Below are positions 24,069-35,902 of a stretch of DNA of 64,000 nucleotides, piece by piece (position 1 is the stretch's first letter; every line of letters begins with the position of its first letter). The notes beneath the pieces are model-generated. The model saw only the letters and a program-made list of their open reading frames with translations, made no database searches and was not told where the DNA came from. This DNA is from Melampsora larici-populina 98AG31 (Eukaryota; Basidiomycota; Pucciniomycetes; Pucciniales; Melampsoraceae): contig NW_006768782.1 in assembly GCF_000204055.1 (NCBI RefSeq), positions 353,401 through 417,400 on the forward strand, in the 5' to 3' direction. A program made the position numbers and the translations under genes.

Positions 24069-25500
24069 CCAAAGAAGAAGGCCGCCTCAAAAGTGTTCAA
24101 TTGACCTAGGGCGCATCTTGATTCCCAACCCCGGGACTGTTCAATCCCCACAAGGGTTTGGAAGGCTCCATTGTCACATGGGTACATATGCCTCTGAGAC
24201 AATCTCCAAATGATTGAGACGATAATAAAAATGTGATTCATAAGCAGATTTAAGACCCTTTCTGACCATTAAATTCACTACCAAATTTTATTTTGACTAA
24301 AACTATTTTACTATGAAAATAATGAAAGAAGACGGATAAAATGAAAAGAATTGAAGAAAAAGTCAAAATAATAGGTATAAGGGATTGGAAATGGTTTTTG
24401 GCTTAATATGAATTGTTTTGAGGGTTCAAGAAGGTTAGATTGTGAAATGAAAGAATAACATTATTCAGCAACGACTTCAATCATGGACATTGATAAGAGA
24501 GGAGTGAGATTATTCAAGAAAGAAGGGAATTTGAGGATGGCAAACAAGGGTACTATGGTATCTATGGTATTAATTCCAGTGTAGTGATGTCATTGAGGCA
24601 TTCATGGCACCAAGAGTTCTTTGGAGGGATTTTATAGTTATCATTATGATTGGATTGATTCTGGATGATCTTATGATTGAAGGGAAATCAATATTAGACA
24701 TGGAAAGGGGTGAGAATGGTCAATAATCATCAGAATTGAAGGTTTTCAGCTCATTACATATGTTGAGAGTTGGCATATCAGGATGGGGGATAGCTCAATC
24801 AACGCAGAATGTTTCATTTCATATTGTTCAGCCTTTAAACCTCTAGTTACAGAGGTCCAGTGAAAAAGATATAAGGAAATCAAGGGAATGGTGTGAATTT
24901 TGACTTTTGCACTTACATACACACATGTAGCAACATTTACATGACAAAAAGTTTATTTTATCAATCTTTACAGCTCAATAGCTTATTCATCACATATCAA
25001 AAGTGGGTCATGCTGGGGCAATAAATGATCAGTATAAACAGGGCTATAAAATGAGATATAGTAACCCAAAGTTGGACAACTTTACAAAAAGGCCATAATC
25101 TAAAAATGGTTTTCAGCTATGGACATGAGGAAAACATCACCTGTATTCATGGTAAGAAGATTGATTCCTCATTTTTAAACATCAATTGATCAATTTCACC
25201 GCTTAAATCATGCCAATCCTTATTAATAATTATATGATGAGATTATATCATTGGAGTTTTTGTGGTTTTGGAGGTTTCTTGTTGAGTTTTGTTGGTTTTT
25301 GAAGTTTGTTTACCATTGTTGGAAGGTTGAAGGAGTGTTATATACAATTGGTTGTGATTTTAAGGGCATTGTTCCCCTTTCTTTCTGATCTTATGCTTTT
25401 GTTAGAGTGTTTTTAATCATTATTAAATTACTTTATCAGTAGTAATTCCACTAAATAGCCCCTTTATATCAAAGAAGAAATTTCTTTACGTGTGATAAGA
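24069..25500. other. Gene-free A+T-rich stretch
   Basis: No reading frame with protein-like content on either strand. Long A/T runs; nothing repetitive enough to name. Confidence 0.5.
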
Positions 25501-25506
25501 CTACAG

Positions 25507-25865
25507 GCAACCCTGTGCCAGCCATGCACCGCACCGCTCCGCAACACACCACAAGAATCAGCATTAGACGCTGTGTTGTGGTAAGTACCGCAACAACAAA
25601 AGGTCAGGTCAGGTTGCATGGTGCCTTGACCGTTGCACAACACAACAGGTGCAACAGCACCAAAAAAATATCAAATTGTAATTTTTTTGGGCAACAACAC
25701 AGCAAATGTTGCTGCGGCCCAAAAGAACTGTTGATTTTACAGATCTTGTTGCACAGCAAGTTAGGCCGCAAGCTAGAATTTGATTCTATGTTGTGGTGCG
25801 GTCAGAAAACCCGCAAAGCAGGCGCAGTGCAGCACACAACACCTGTGTTGCTGGCCCAGGGTTGC
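25507..25865. mobile_element. G+C-rich fold-back element, probable MITE
   Basis: The left end GCAACCCTGTGCCAGC (25507-25522) and the reverse complement of the right end GCAACCCTGGGCCAGC (25850-25865) differ at one of 16 positions. TACA precedes the left end (one base away) and directly follows the right end, so a short target duplication is possible. The roughly 360-bp interior is dominated by GCAAC/GTTGC and CACCGCACC words and is much richer in G+C than its surroundings. The open frame across it (25515-25886) is a by-product of that composition. The superfamily is unclear; hAT-like is only a guess. Confidence 0.5.
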
Positions 25866-25889
25866 TACAAGTCTTCATTGGAATGACAG

Positions 25890-28604
25890 TCTAATTGATT
25901 GGTGTTGTTTCAGTAATAAAAATTGTGTTTTTGTTGTGATCAAATTGGAATAACATTATGGCAGTTTTGAGTTGTCTTTTTTATACAAAATTCACGGGAA
26001 TAATACTTGAATTGAATATTGGTAAACATTTCTCTGGTGCCTTAAAAAGAAGTCAACAAAACCTGTGTTGGTGCTTTCATGAAGAGGCAGTCTTCAGGCA
26101 ACTTCTATTAGTTAGTTATACTAAGAGATTATCCCTCTTTAAGCTCTGTAAAGCTCTTGTTGAGCTTCAAGTTCTACAACACTGCAAGAGTGTGGCCCCC
26201 TTTACACTGCAGTGTAAGTCTTTTAACACTCCTCTCAGTTGCTTCTTGAGATAAACCTGTGCTTATGAGGTGACTTTGAACAATGAGATTTTACAATCTG
26301 GTCAATGAATTTGATTGTGCAATGTTTGATGGGAACACAGTTGTCACTGACAATCCTGCCACAGTTACTTTTGCATTGCTTACCAATGCTGAAATTGAAC
26401 AGGAGATGGGTACCATGGAAAACAATCCACATGCTAAAGAGTGATCACCCACACATTTTTGAAACAATATATATCACATTTGTTTTCTGAAATTAAATCT
26501 GTATCTACAAAGATTGGATCAAATGAACCCTTGTGTGGAATGCCCCTTCAGATCCCTTTTTGTTTTCCTCTTGGTATCTCCTTCTAAATCCCCAATTTGA
26601 TTGATTTCAAGTCTGAGCATTGAGAAAGATGAGCCTAGCAAAAAAGCCAATAGGGGCCCTCTGCAGGCCACTTTCCAAGTATCTGATGCTCAACAAATGA
26701 CTTCCTGGAAGGTGGACAATAGCCACATTGTTTCTGCCACTGGGGCATCTCTGCACTGACCAGCAGTAGACTGGCATTCACTGCGTAGGCCGCCTGTTGA
26801 CAAGCGGCACTTACTGCCTGAAGATGGTCCGGACCCCCTTGTGGTGTAGAGGTGTGGCCTCATCGATCATCACCATCTCTCTCTTTTCATGCAGTGCAGG
26901 TTATCATTGTTATATTGTAATGACAGTGTGTTTAAATTGCTAGCAGAATTTAGAACCAACATTAACTTGAAGAGGTTTTGTGGGATCAATAGATTTAGAA
27001 ACAATAGCAGAAGGAAAAACACTAATGGTACAACGGACATAGATGCAATAGGTGGTAATGTGCTAGCTCAAGTGGGGGTGGGGCTACAGATTGAAGGGCA
27101 CAACATTGTCAGTACCAAAATCATTCCCTGTGGAAGTGCAAAGTTCTCTGGTTCTGCTGCCGTTTGGGCGGGAACCACCATTGCCTTGCAATGAGGATAA
27201 GACAGGTTGAGCTCCAAGTGCTTGTGTTTGTGTTTGTTTGACACTTCCACTAAAGGAGGTGGAGCCACGGGGTGTGGTATGGCAAGATTGCCGTAGGCTG
27301 TGGTCCGACCTGGTCAGGTCCAACCACATCATTGTCTGGTAATGCTGAGAGAATTGGGGGGTTGTCATACCCCTGTCTCTGCATTCTAGGTGTATGACCA
27401 CAATAGTTCTGAGTGAATACAATCACTCCAGTTATATGCCATTATTCTCTAGCCTCACCTTTCCAAATCCCACAATGGTATGAATCAGACGGGAAGTTCC
27501 ACCAAAAATTATAGGCATTGGCCTATAATTTTAGGTCCAAACTCTTTTGACTTGAACCCCACTAATGATAGGAGTTTTAGGAGGTTGTATATTTTGGTGC
27601 CTCATGGTTTTTTGTGTTTAGGCTCATCAGGATGGGATGATGCCTTACCAGGATTGTAGGCAGTTTTAGTGGGAGAAATAGGAATTGTAGGTGGGAAGTG
27701 ACAAAACTTTATGTGTCCAGTACATCATCAGAGTTATCACCAAAGGTATTATCAATCAAAGCCAAAGGCTTACCTTCACATAGGCGTCTCGAACAAAGAT
27801 ACTGGGATTCCCCACGATCGAACCCATCTCATCACCTTGTATATTGATCTGGGCCAGATATACAAGGTGATGAGACGGGCATGATGGAAATTCATAAAGG
27901 AAAATTGGTGGTTGATCCGGGAAGACCTCGTGTTGGATCCACATTGCCTTATTAGCTTCCTGAGTGTGATGTGATTCACAAGAGACACAATCATAGAATT
28001 TGTTGGTTTACTTGAAGATTCAAAGATGATCATCAGCTTTCCTTTTGAAAACATGTAAACGATTGTCAGTCCTGTTTCCCCCATGATCTTTCTTGCCGTC
28101 TTTCAGACCTTTTCATCATTCATGGCTATGTTTTAACGCAAACTCGCTTGCAAGCGAGGCTTACTCAAGCTCAAGGCCTATAAGTCATCTCAAGCCTCAC
28201 AAACAGAGGATCAAGGCTTGCATGAATCAATAAGACCCAAGACAGTTTCAAGTCAAATCACCTAACACCATATACCCTAATACTTCAAGTACATAAAACA
28301 CATACTCTAGCCTAAGCTTATCAGCAAATGACAAGGGTGTGAATCACGAGGCTCATGAGAATCATACTGTCAAGGCTGACATTCTCAATTACAAACCAAG
28401 CCTTTTATGTTTTCCAACAACAAATAAGATCTGTGATAAGTCACATTTTTCTTACACGATCAAATAACCCCATGCAATGAAGAGAAACGGGTTGAAAAGA
28501 TATATACACTTTAAGCTGAAAATGATCAGAAGTGAGATGATAAGTTCTTGAATGAAGGACATGTATTGAAGAACCTGATGTCAGATTCAGTTTGTCTGTT
28601 TCTT
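25890..28604. other. Gene-poor repeat-like region
   Basis: Contains short open frames on both strands (for example 26889-27194 plus, 27068-27422 minus) with no coherent gene, and a G+C-richer patch at about 26640-26880. An inverted word CACTGCAAGAG...CACTGCAGTG near 26180-26213 is minor. Near 28130-28230 there is a CAAGC/GCTTG-rich stretch. I suspect decayed elements but could not define any boundary. Confidence 0.4.
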
Positions 28605-31097
28605 TCATTTCGGTACCTCCTCTTGTGGGCCAAGGGTCATCACCCACTCTGTATTAATCACTGTGACAAAGAAGAACAAGGTATCAGGTAAGATTACAAT
28701 ACGGAAACCACGCCCTCACTGGTAAAGCGATGTGTCAGGAAAAAGAGGACTCACTCCAAGGAGGGGTACCAGCAGGTGGCATATTTTGACGTGTGCTACC
28801 AAGTACTCTTCGATAAGCCCTTTCAGGTTGTTTGATAGCATCCAAAAAGGTGAATAAGTTTTGAAGGATGTTTGACCTCCAACCTGGTCTACAAATTGCA
28901 AAGATCTTATCAGAGAGTGAAAGACTACTTTCAGGTCTTTCAGGTCCGACTGAAATCGGATTTTCAAAGTCTTGTAAGTGAGCTTCATCTTCACTTGACA
29001 TATATTTCAAATCTAATGATTCTTCCCAACTATTCAAAATTTCTTCTTCTAAAGTCTTTTGAGTCTGATCTGAAGATGAAGATGTGATTGGAGGTCGATC
29101 GGGTAAGATGATATCAAGATCTTTCATTTTGGAGATGAAGCTGGCCGGATCAGATCGATATTCATCCAATGCCTTCTTCCTTCGTTTACATTTATCTTCT
29201 TTCAGACCTCTCTTCTTGTTTCGAGCTCGATGAACTTCTTTCTTCACCATTTTCGTCGGATCAATTTGATTCTCTCGTTCACGTCTCATATTAGTGTATG
29301 CACTATCGATCGCGTCGTCCAAGTACTCCCAATCACCAATAGGAACGTCAGTATGCATCGCCTTGCTAGTATCCTCTACTTCTGAAACAATCACATTTCG
29401 TATCTCTTTCGCGAATGCCGTATTATTGGGCGATTGACGAATTGTCTTTGACCAATCCCATCTCCAGATTTTGACCTGAGTCACTGGATCGATTAAATCT
29501 TCATCCGTATATTCGGGGAAGCAGGGTGTAGTGGTGTAACCATGATAAGCTCGACTTTTCTCATTACCAAATTTAGGCTCATGATGCATTGATTGCATTG
29601 ATGCGGATGGTGAAGCATTAGAGGAGATTCCCATCAGACGAAACACGGTGGCACGGACTGTACGGGATAATTCGGGTCTTCGGTGTTTCTTGACCTTATT
29701 GAGTAGGCTGTGAGGATTTGTGAAGCTCACACTCGTAGGTAATCCAGACTTTTTCGGGGTACTTCGACGTAGCGGCTCCTCATGGTCGAACCGTGACAAT
29801 GAACCACTTCTGAGGATAGCGGCAGAGGAGAGTGGATTGACGTTCCCTAGATGGTGTGACAAGAGTGAAGTCCGAGATTCATCGTGGTGATTGCTGTGGG
29901 CAATCATATGTGATAGATGCGGATTGGGAAGCGTGTTCTGTAGAGCATTGGAGGGGAGCACAACGGGAATGTCCAAAACATTCACATGTAACCCTGGAGG
30001 CGGGGTCTGGCCACTAGCACCGGAGATCTGAGGATCGAACGCGGAATGCTCAATCGCTCCATTGTCAATCGACTCGTGCGCGTTCCCGGTCAGCGCTTCA
30101 ATTTTTTTGAAGGCTGTAGTTAGCAAATCTCTAGTTGAAGTCATTTCCCGAACTGCTGACTGGCGTTGACGCTCCAACGTATCTACTTGAGACTTGAGGT
30201 GGGCGATCTAACCCAATGCAAGATCCCAATGGTCAATATCAATGATAGCAAGCGAGATGATGAATTCCAGACGGAGAACGCACCTGAACCTTCAAAGGAT
30301 TCACTGCAGCCTCGATTCGAGACATCACTTCGCGTTCGGTGAGAGGTTGTTGCTGATTGTTGGGAGTGGATTGTGATCCACTCGGCGGGTTAGCGTTACT
30401 GTGGTTAGATGGGGAAACGCCCAAGCCTCCAAGAATATTAGGCGAGCCGGTGCCATAGAATGTAGTGGCTTGTTCTAAATGAAAGAAATCAGACAATATT
30501 AGACTGTGCATCTGGATTGATACGTCTTATCGAAAGAGATCGAGATTCACGCTGAGCTTGAATTAGAGCGACTGCGTGTGCTAATTGGATAGTATCGACA
30601 GAGGTACGCATGTCGGAGGGATTCGAAGAGCGAAACGAACGTTTCTTACGCTTCGACTTGTGTTTCTTCTTGTTCTTGGATCGCTCAGCTGTTCCAGCTC
30701 TTGCCGATCTAGAACCGAGAGCACCTTCATCTTCTAGATTATCTTGATCTTGATTATCGGATGACTCTGAATCGGAATCATAACTAGAATCACCTGAATG
30801 GTCATCTTCAAGTCCTAATGAGGTTCGATGACGAGTTCGTTTCGATGAAGTAGAATTGGTGAATCGATGATGATGAAGATGATTAGAAGAAGAAAGTTCA
30901 TCTGATTTATGACTGAAAGAGATTGATAAAGGAGGTGGATGAAGTAAAGGTGCTAATGAATTGTTAGAATCAGTGAATTGATTTTGAGAAGTAGTACTAT
31001 TCTGATTTGGTGGTTGGATTTCATTGGAGGTGGTGGTGGAGGTGGTGGTGGTCAAAGGCAAAAGAGTTGCCGTTGGTAAAGAAGGGTCGATGTTCAT
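28605..31097 (-). CDS. Unrecognised Ser/Lys-rich protein, probably nuclear
   Basis: Four exons on the minus strand, about 770 aa. The start is the ATG at 31097 ('MNIDPSLPTATLLPL'), because the frame upstream has no other ATG before its opening. Exon 1 ends '...SLSIRR' at a donor near 30523 and joins 'QQATTFYGTGSPNILGG'. Exon 3 begins 'IAHLKSQVDTLERQ' (30208). The last exon, reached by the donor at 28754, ends 'TEWVMTLGPQEEVPK' with stop 28605-28607. Visible content: low-complexity Ser/Asp/His tracts, a basic cluster 'RSKNKKKHKSKRKKR' that looks like a nuclear localisation signal, a short coiled coil, then a more ordered C-terminal half with 'RPELSRTVRATVFRLMG', 'KIWRWDWSKTIRQSPNN', 'HRARNKKRGLKEDKCKRR' and 'RPGWRSNILQNLFTFLD'. 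I know of similar uncharacterised basidiomycete proteins but no assigned function; the family and nuclear location are inference. Confidence 0.75.
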
Positions 31098-32174
31098 TTG
31101 GATGTCAAGTGAATTCGATCGATTGTACCTTTCGTCTTTGATGAGTGTGTCACAGGTCTTTTCACTTTTCACTTTCCTTGAGATACTCCATTCGAACTTT
31201 TCACCTTGAAGTCATCAATCGGGTTTACCTTTCGTCGGGGCCACCAACCACTTCAGTCCTGTGACACGCAACCTCACTCTGTATTAGCATTATCCTTATC
31301 TTGATCAAATTCTCAATAAACAGCCACACAAGTCACACTCACAGGAGCTTCTCTTCATGTTATACTAGTAGTGGCATGTGACTTGCATATCTGCGTGGAG
31401 ATACTCTGCTTCCATCCCTCAAATATAAATGCCTCATCTATCTCAACTGGGTAGCTTTGTAATCCAAGTTTGTGACCAGACATTGCAGGGGTGTTTGACA
31501 TTTGCATACATACTGCCTTGAAGGCCATGTTTACAAGCATCTCGCCTTACAATATTGGTCAGTAAAAGTTAAGCTCATGATGTACTTTGGCACCCAGGAC
31601 ACGAAAGAAGTTTGTAGGAAAAGCTTTGAAGAAAGCAAAGGCTTTACATACTTGACATGCCTTTCCTTGTTTGTAAGCCCTCCCAGAAGACATCCTTTTC
31701 CAAAGGGTTTCCATTGATTCTGGGGTGTTCCAAGAACATCAACAAGCTATTTGACTGAAACTTCGGGGGTTAAGGTCACCTTCTTAGTATTTTGATGAGG
31801 CTTGTTTGTGAGATGGAAAGATAAAGAAAGATAAGGAATCAAACAAACCCAATCTTATGATACAGACTATCGGGATCAATCCGAAGAAAGCTTCCTTGTA
31901 TGCTGTTGTATGCTGTTGTATGTGTATATGTATGTATGTATGCTGTGTATTTATCCGCAAATCTGAATTTTGGAATTTGATATGGGTTTGATTTTTATTC
32001 AAACTTGCTATCAACCAACAACTGTTCAAACTTCAACAAACATCAAACACTCACCTCTCTTCAAATAATCTACTTTGAAGTGTACTTCCCAGTTTCGAAC
32101 ATTCCTCAGGTCCTTTAACCGCATCGGAGATTTATCACCCGATTTCAAATCTAGCTATCCTACTATTAATCAAC
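31098..32174. other. Divergent intergenic region with repeat fragment
   Basis: Lies between two divergent genes. A piece at about 31716-31760 (GTTCCAAGAACATCAACAAG) resembles 35685-35715 (GCTCCAAGGACATTGACAAG) in the same orientation, suggesting a shared decayed repeat. Frames at 31355-31717 are not convincing as genes. A TATGTATGTATG run lies near 31925-31945. Confidence 0.45.
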
Positions 32175-32719
32175 ATGGGTGGAGGAAATGTGAGTAATAA
32201 AACAATCAAGTAGACGTCGTTAATCGGATCTAACGAATATTCTTTAGAGACGAGTCTGCTAATCTTGATTGTTGTTTTTCGAAAATCTCGGACATTTAGG
32301 GTGCCAAAGCCGCTCAGAAGCGGGAACGGAATGCTAAGACTGCGGGAACGACAGCCAAATCGCAATTGAAAGTGGTTCGTCTATCATACTTCAACCCTTG
32401 TTCATTGGATTCAACATGATTTCAAGGATAACCTGACTCAATTTTATATCCTCTTCATTGATCAAAAATTTTACTACCAAAGAACGAAGCAGCCAAAAAC
32501 ATTCAATGTAAAATTTGCTTTCAAACCTTCCTTCAAACCAGTCGAGAACCTGCGTCAGTCTATCAATCGTAGCCCAACGCTTTTCTCAACTCTTACCACA
32601 TATAATCTGACGTTCTTTTTAAACCATCGGACTATCCTAAAAAATCTAGATTGAAGGAGCACGCCGAGAATAAACACAGTAAGACTCTGGCCGATTGTTT
32701 TCCGATGTATAAACCTTAA
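32175..32719 (+). CDS. Small zinc-binding protein, 4F5/zf-met2 (At2g23090-like)
   Basis: Four exons: 32175-32189, 32300-32371, 32483-32553, 32650-32719; 228 nt, 75 aa, all phases close. The N-terminus is 'MGGGN' joined to 'GAKAAQKRERNAKTAG', the 4F5-type basic stretch. The C-terminal half has 'NIQCKICFQTFLQTS', then 'LKEHAENKHSKTLADCFP'. Cys-x2-Cys and His-x4-His form the expected zinc site of the At2g23090-like family. Family members are 70-80 aa, conserved from plants to fungi, and of unknown molecular role. The first exon codes for only five residues. A GTAAGA inside exon 4 (32679) looks like a donor but must be read through to keep the conserved C-terminus. Confidence 0.9.
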
Positions 32720-34185
32720 GAATCACCTTAGAACTCCGACCTTATCCCGCCCTCTGTGTTTCAATCTCTTGGTCTCGTTGTATTGGAAATGTTTCTGTGT
32801 TGTCGTTAGTGATGTTTGAGTCATCCGATCGATGTCGGAAACTTCAAGCCGAAATCGTCCGCTCTACATATCTTTACCTCGCCTGTTTCACTCAATTCTC
32901 GTCAACTCTTCTTTCATACTGTCTATGTCTTTTACGCTTTCTACACTGAGGCGTCAGTACCCAGCTAGCCAAGCTTTGTGCTTTTGGCTTGTATTAGATG
33001 GTGGTTATCTTCATCCTCCTGGAATATATGTTGTAGTGTCCATGTCCTTCAGCTTTGACATACATTCTTGAACCTATACCGTGTCCATCGTAGAAATTCT
33101 GAAGCACTCAAGATGATTTTGAGCATCATTGTTATTTCCTACAGAGCTTGTTGGCGTCTTGTAGATGTTCGAGTAGACACCTATAGTGCAAGTCTAGTCA
33201 GAGATTTATTCTTTGTGCACCAAAGGCTTCGGCAAGCTTGTGTAGGATTCGACTAATTGTGCTTATGGCGGAGGAAGTAATTCGGCCCTATCAATTTTAT
33301 CTGCACATTGGACATACTCTTATCATTTCAATGAGTAAAATAAACTCTATGGTGTGTTCGATACTCGATCATAGTCTCTTAACTCTTGAATCAACTCGGT
33401 GGATTCGTAGGTCCAGGCGAGAGCTGAGATTTGAGTATACGACGAAGAGAGTCCAAAATCGATTCCCGGGGTGGGTCATCACGTGGCGTTTCCCATTGGC
33501 GAGTACGTCATCCCTGCCAAATTCTCATGAATCCAAATGGTCATCCCATCGGGTGAGTCTGGCGGAAGTGACCGAAGCGGCTTATAAGAGCACAACCACA
33601 GCGAGTGGAAGCATCCGATGAGCGTGGGGTGCATCTTGAGCTGCTCAATATCAGACATTGAGAATTTGTAATATAGCCTCGCAGGACGGTCATCTTGTAT
33701 TCTGTAGCTACATTGTCTTGTGTCGCAAACCTCTTGGTCGATGATCGACGCCAAGGGCAATGTCCCAATGGTTTCATACCTTAGGGGGCTAGTGATCTAC
33801 CTGCATTGGCAGCTGATTCACGAAATGGAATTGAAAGCTCCGAAATTCGCCAAGCTCAGCACAAAATGGATGGTAATGAAGGTTTTAATCGCACCATTTC
33901 AATGTGACATTGAGACACCGCACTCATCCGGAGAGAGAATTGCGTGTTTCAAAAGCAGGAACAGACCGAACTCCCATGATATGATATGACGAAAGATGTC
34001 GAGATTACCAATTGACTGCTAACATGAAAGGTATAAATTGTTGAGGAGATCTGAGCTTCATTTTTTCGGGCAAACCTTCCACTTTGATTCATACTCACAT
34101 ATTGAGATCTCCTTCGTCCTACGACTTTCAAATCAAAAGTTCTGACCTCTTAATTATCTCATCGGCCCAACCCTTTCGTGTCCAG
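32720..34185. other. Gene-free stretch
   Basis: Several overlapping short frames (33068-33989) show no domain and no consistent phase. Probably 3' UTR of the zinc protein followed by non-coding DNA and the promoter of the oxygenase gene. Confidence 0.45.
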
Positions 34186-35299
34186 ATGCATCTTTGTATC
34201 AATCTGATCTTTTTCTCTGCGGCTTTGCAATTTTTGAAATCCCTGAATGCAGTCCCTGCAGGTCTGGTGCACGATGGTACGTCTCTTTGTTGTTGGAACG
34301 CTTCCTATATGCTTGTTCGTTGAGTACATCTGACCTAAGTTTTTCGGGATGCCCTTCTTCAGCGGTTTTGGATGTCAAGACCAACTTAAAGTACTGTGAT
34401 GAAACTGTATCGCTAGGATATGATCCAGAAGTCGATTTAGGACGAGAAGCACACCGAGATTATTTGAAAAGAGTAGAAAAATCCAAGCCCGTTGTAATCA
34501 AAGATATTCGTGGCTCCGAAGATCAATTCAAATGGGACGTCCACGGATTTGCCTACGTCAAGGACAAAGTCACAGGGCTTGAAGAGTGTAAGAATGACCA
34601 AGATTATGATGAACTGCTTAGTCCAGCCGCTGAAGAGCTAGTAAAAAAGATGTGAGTGTGAGCTAGATGACCATGCGCTCGCATTTATTTACTGATTTGT
34701 ATGACAGAACCAATGCCGATGCAGTGTATGCCTTCAATTCTCGAGTTCGAGATCAAGAGCCCAATTCAGAGGTGGTGGGACACAGTCGAAATCCTGTGCC
34801 CAGTGTCCATTCTGATTTCTCGTCGGAAGGTGCCAAAGAAGCTGTAGAAAAAGCCATTGCCCGTCGCGGACTAGAGAGCAATGAAGCAAAAGAATTCAAG
34901 GCTTTTGCCCAAGATGATAATAATAGGATTGTCATCATTCATCTCTGGAGACCGCTCCAGGTCGTCAAAAGAGATCCCTTGGCACTTTGTGATTGGAGAT
35001 CTGTTGAGATAGAAAATGCACATGCATACAGACCGCGAGGTCCTGGACGGTGTGCTTGCGTGCAATGGCGCTTCAACCCAAAGAACAAATGGTATTATCT
35101 TAGCCAGCAAGCACCAGAAGAGGTGGCCATGTTTGTGCAATACGACAGTGCTGCTGAAGGACACATGACCTTACCCCATGCATCATTTGAAGAGTCAAAT
35201 GCCAAAGCTTCACCAGCAAGAAAAAATGTTGAGGTGAGAGTGATAGCTATATTCTCCAAGGACTCAAATGTGAGAAAAAACAAGGATATATCCATGTAG
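34186..35299 (+). CDS. Fe(II)/2-oxoglutarate oxygenase-like protein (asaB/CmcJ type) with signal peptide
   Basis: Three exons: 34186-34276, 34363-34651, 34708-35299; 972 nt, 323 aa, phases exact. Exon 1 codes only for 'MHLCINLIFFSAALQFLKSL' plus 'NAVPAGLVHD', a typical signal peptide with likely cleavage after 'LNA'. The rest follows the fungal asaB / GA4-desaturase-like family: 'VVIKDIRGSEDQFKWDVHGF' near residue 80, 'VHSDFS' giving the His-x-Asp of the metal site, 'IVIIHLWRPLQVVKRDPLAL' and 'CDWRSV', 'NKWYYLSQQAPEE', 'LPHASFEE' as the second His, and 'NVEVRVIAIF' with the substrate/co-substrate Arg. Family members are usually soluble hydroxylases of secondary metabolism or of unknown role; the substrate here is unknown. 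The added secretion signal is the odd feature, and the mature domain starts right after the first splice. Confidence 0.85.
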
Positions 35300-35902
35300 C
35301 AGATGCATTCGCGCCGTGATACAGATTGATACGGAAGCATGATCGTGTTCTTGTTCTTATCCACCCAACATGTTTAAATTCCCTGTTTGTCATGCATGCT
35401 GCGTTAGGAATCTGGATATGAGTTTCTTGAATGTGTGGTTATATGTCAGCAATGTGCCCTAGTCCATAAAATCTGTGCTTCGTCTTGTAGCTTCCGGCTT
35501 TATTAGTAGAGGTATAGTCTCCCGATAAAGAAACCGTAAAGAGGATCACCATATGTGCGTAAATCAGGTTGAATGCCTTGGCAGAGCAGGTGCTGATGGT
35601 GAAGGGGAAGGAAGACTCCCGTCATTCTACTCAGTGGCTACAATTGTACTCACCCAGCATGAGTTCTTCTGCACGCTAAGGGTTGCTCCAAGGACATTGA
35701 CAAGTTGACTTCACACTGCTTTTTGAAACATGACATGGCACATAAAGAAAAAGGCCGTGAATTTTACAAGACTTGAAAGTTAACTTGTCATCATGGGACC
35801 TGGGTAGGTTGAATATGCAGTTTTGCGAACTGTACTTTTCAAAACTACAGGTTTCAAATTTTTGTTGCGGTCGCTCGAATTGAACCGGTGATATATATTA
35901 TA
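35300..35902. other. Intergenic before the second TIR element
   Basis: No gene. Includes the fragment at 35685-35715 shared with 31716-31760. Ends in ATATATATTATA next to the element's TA target site. Confidence 0.5.

Noticed and set aside
25515..25886. 123-codon plus-strand frame
   Set aside because: It covers the GCAAC-rich fold-back element and its residues simply reflect the repeat words.
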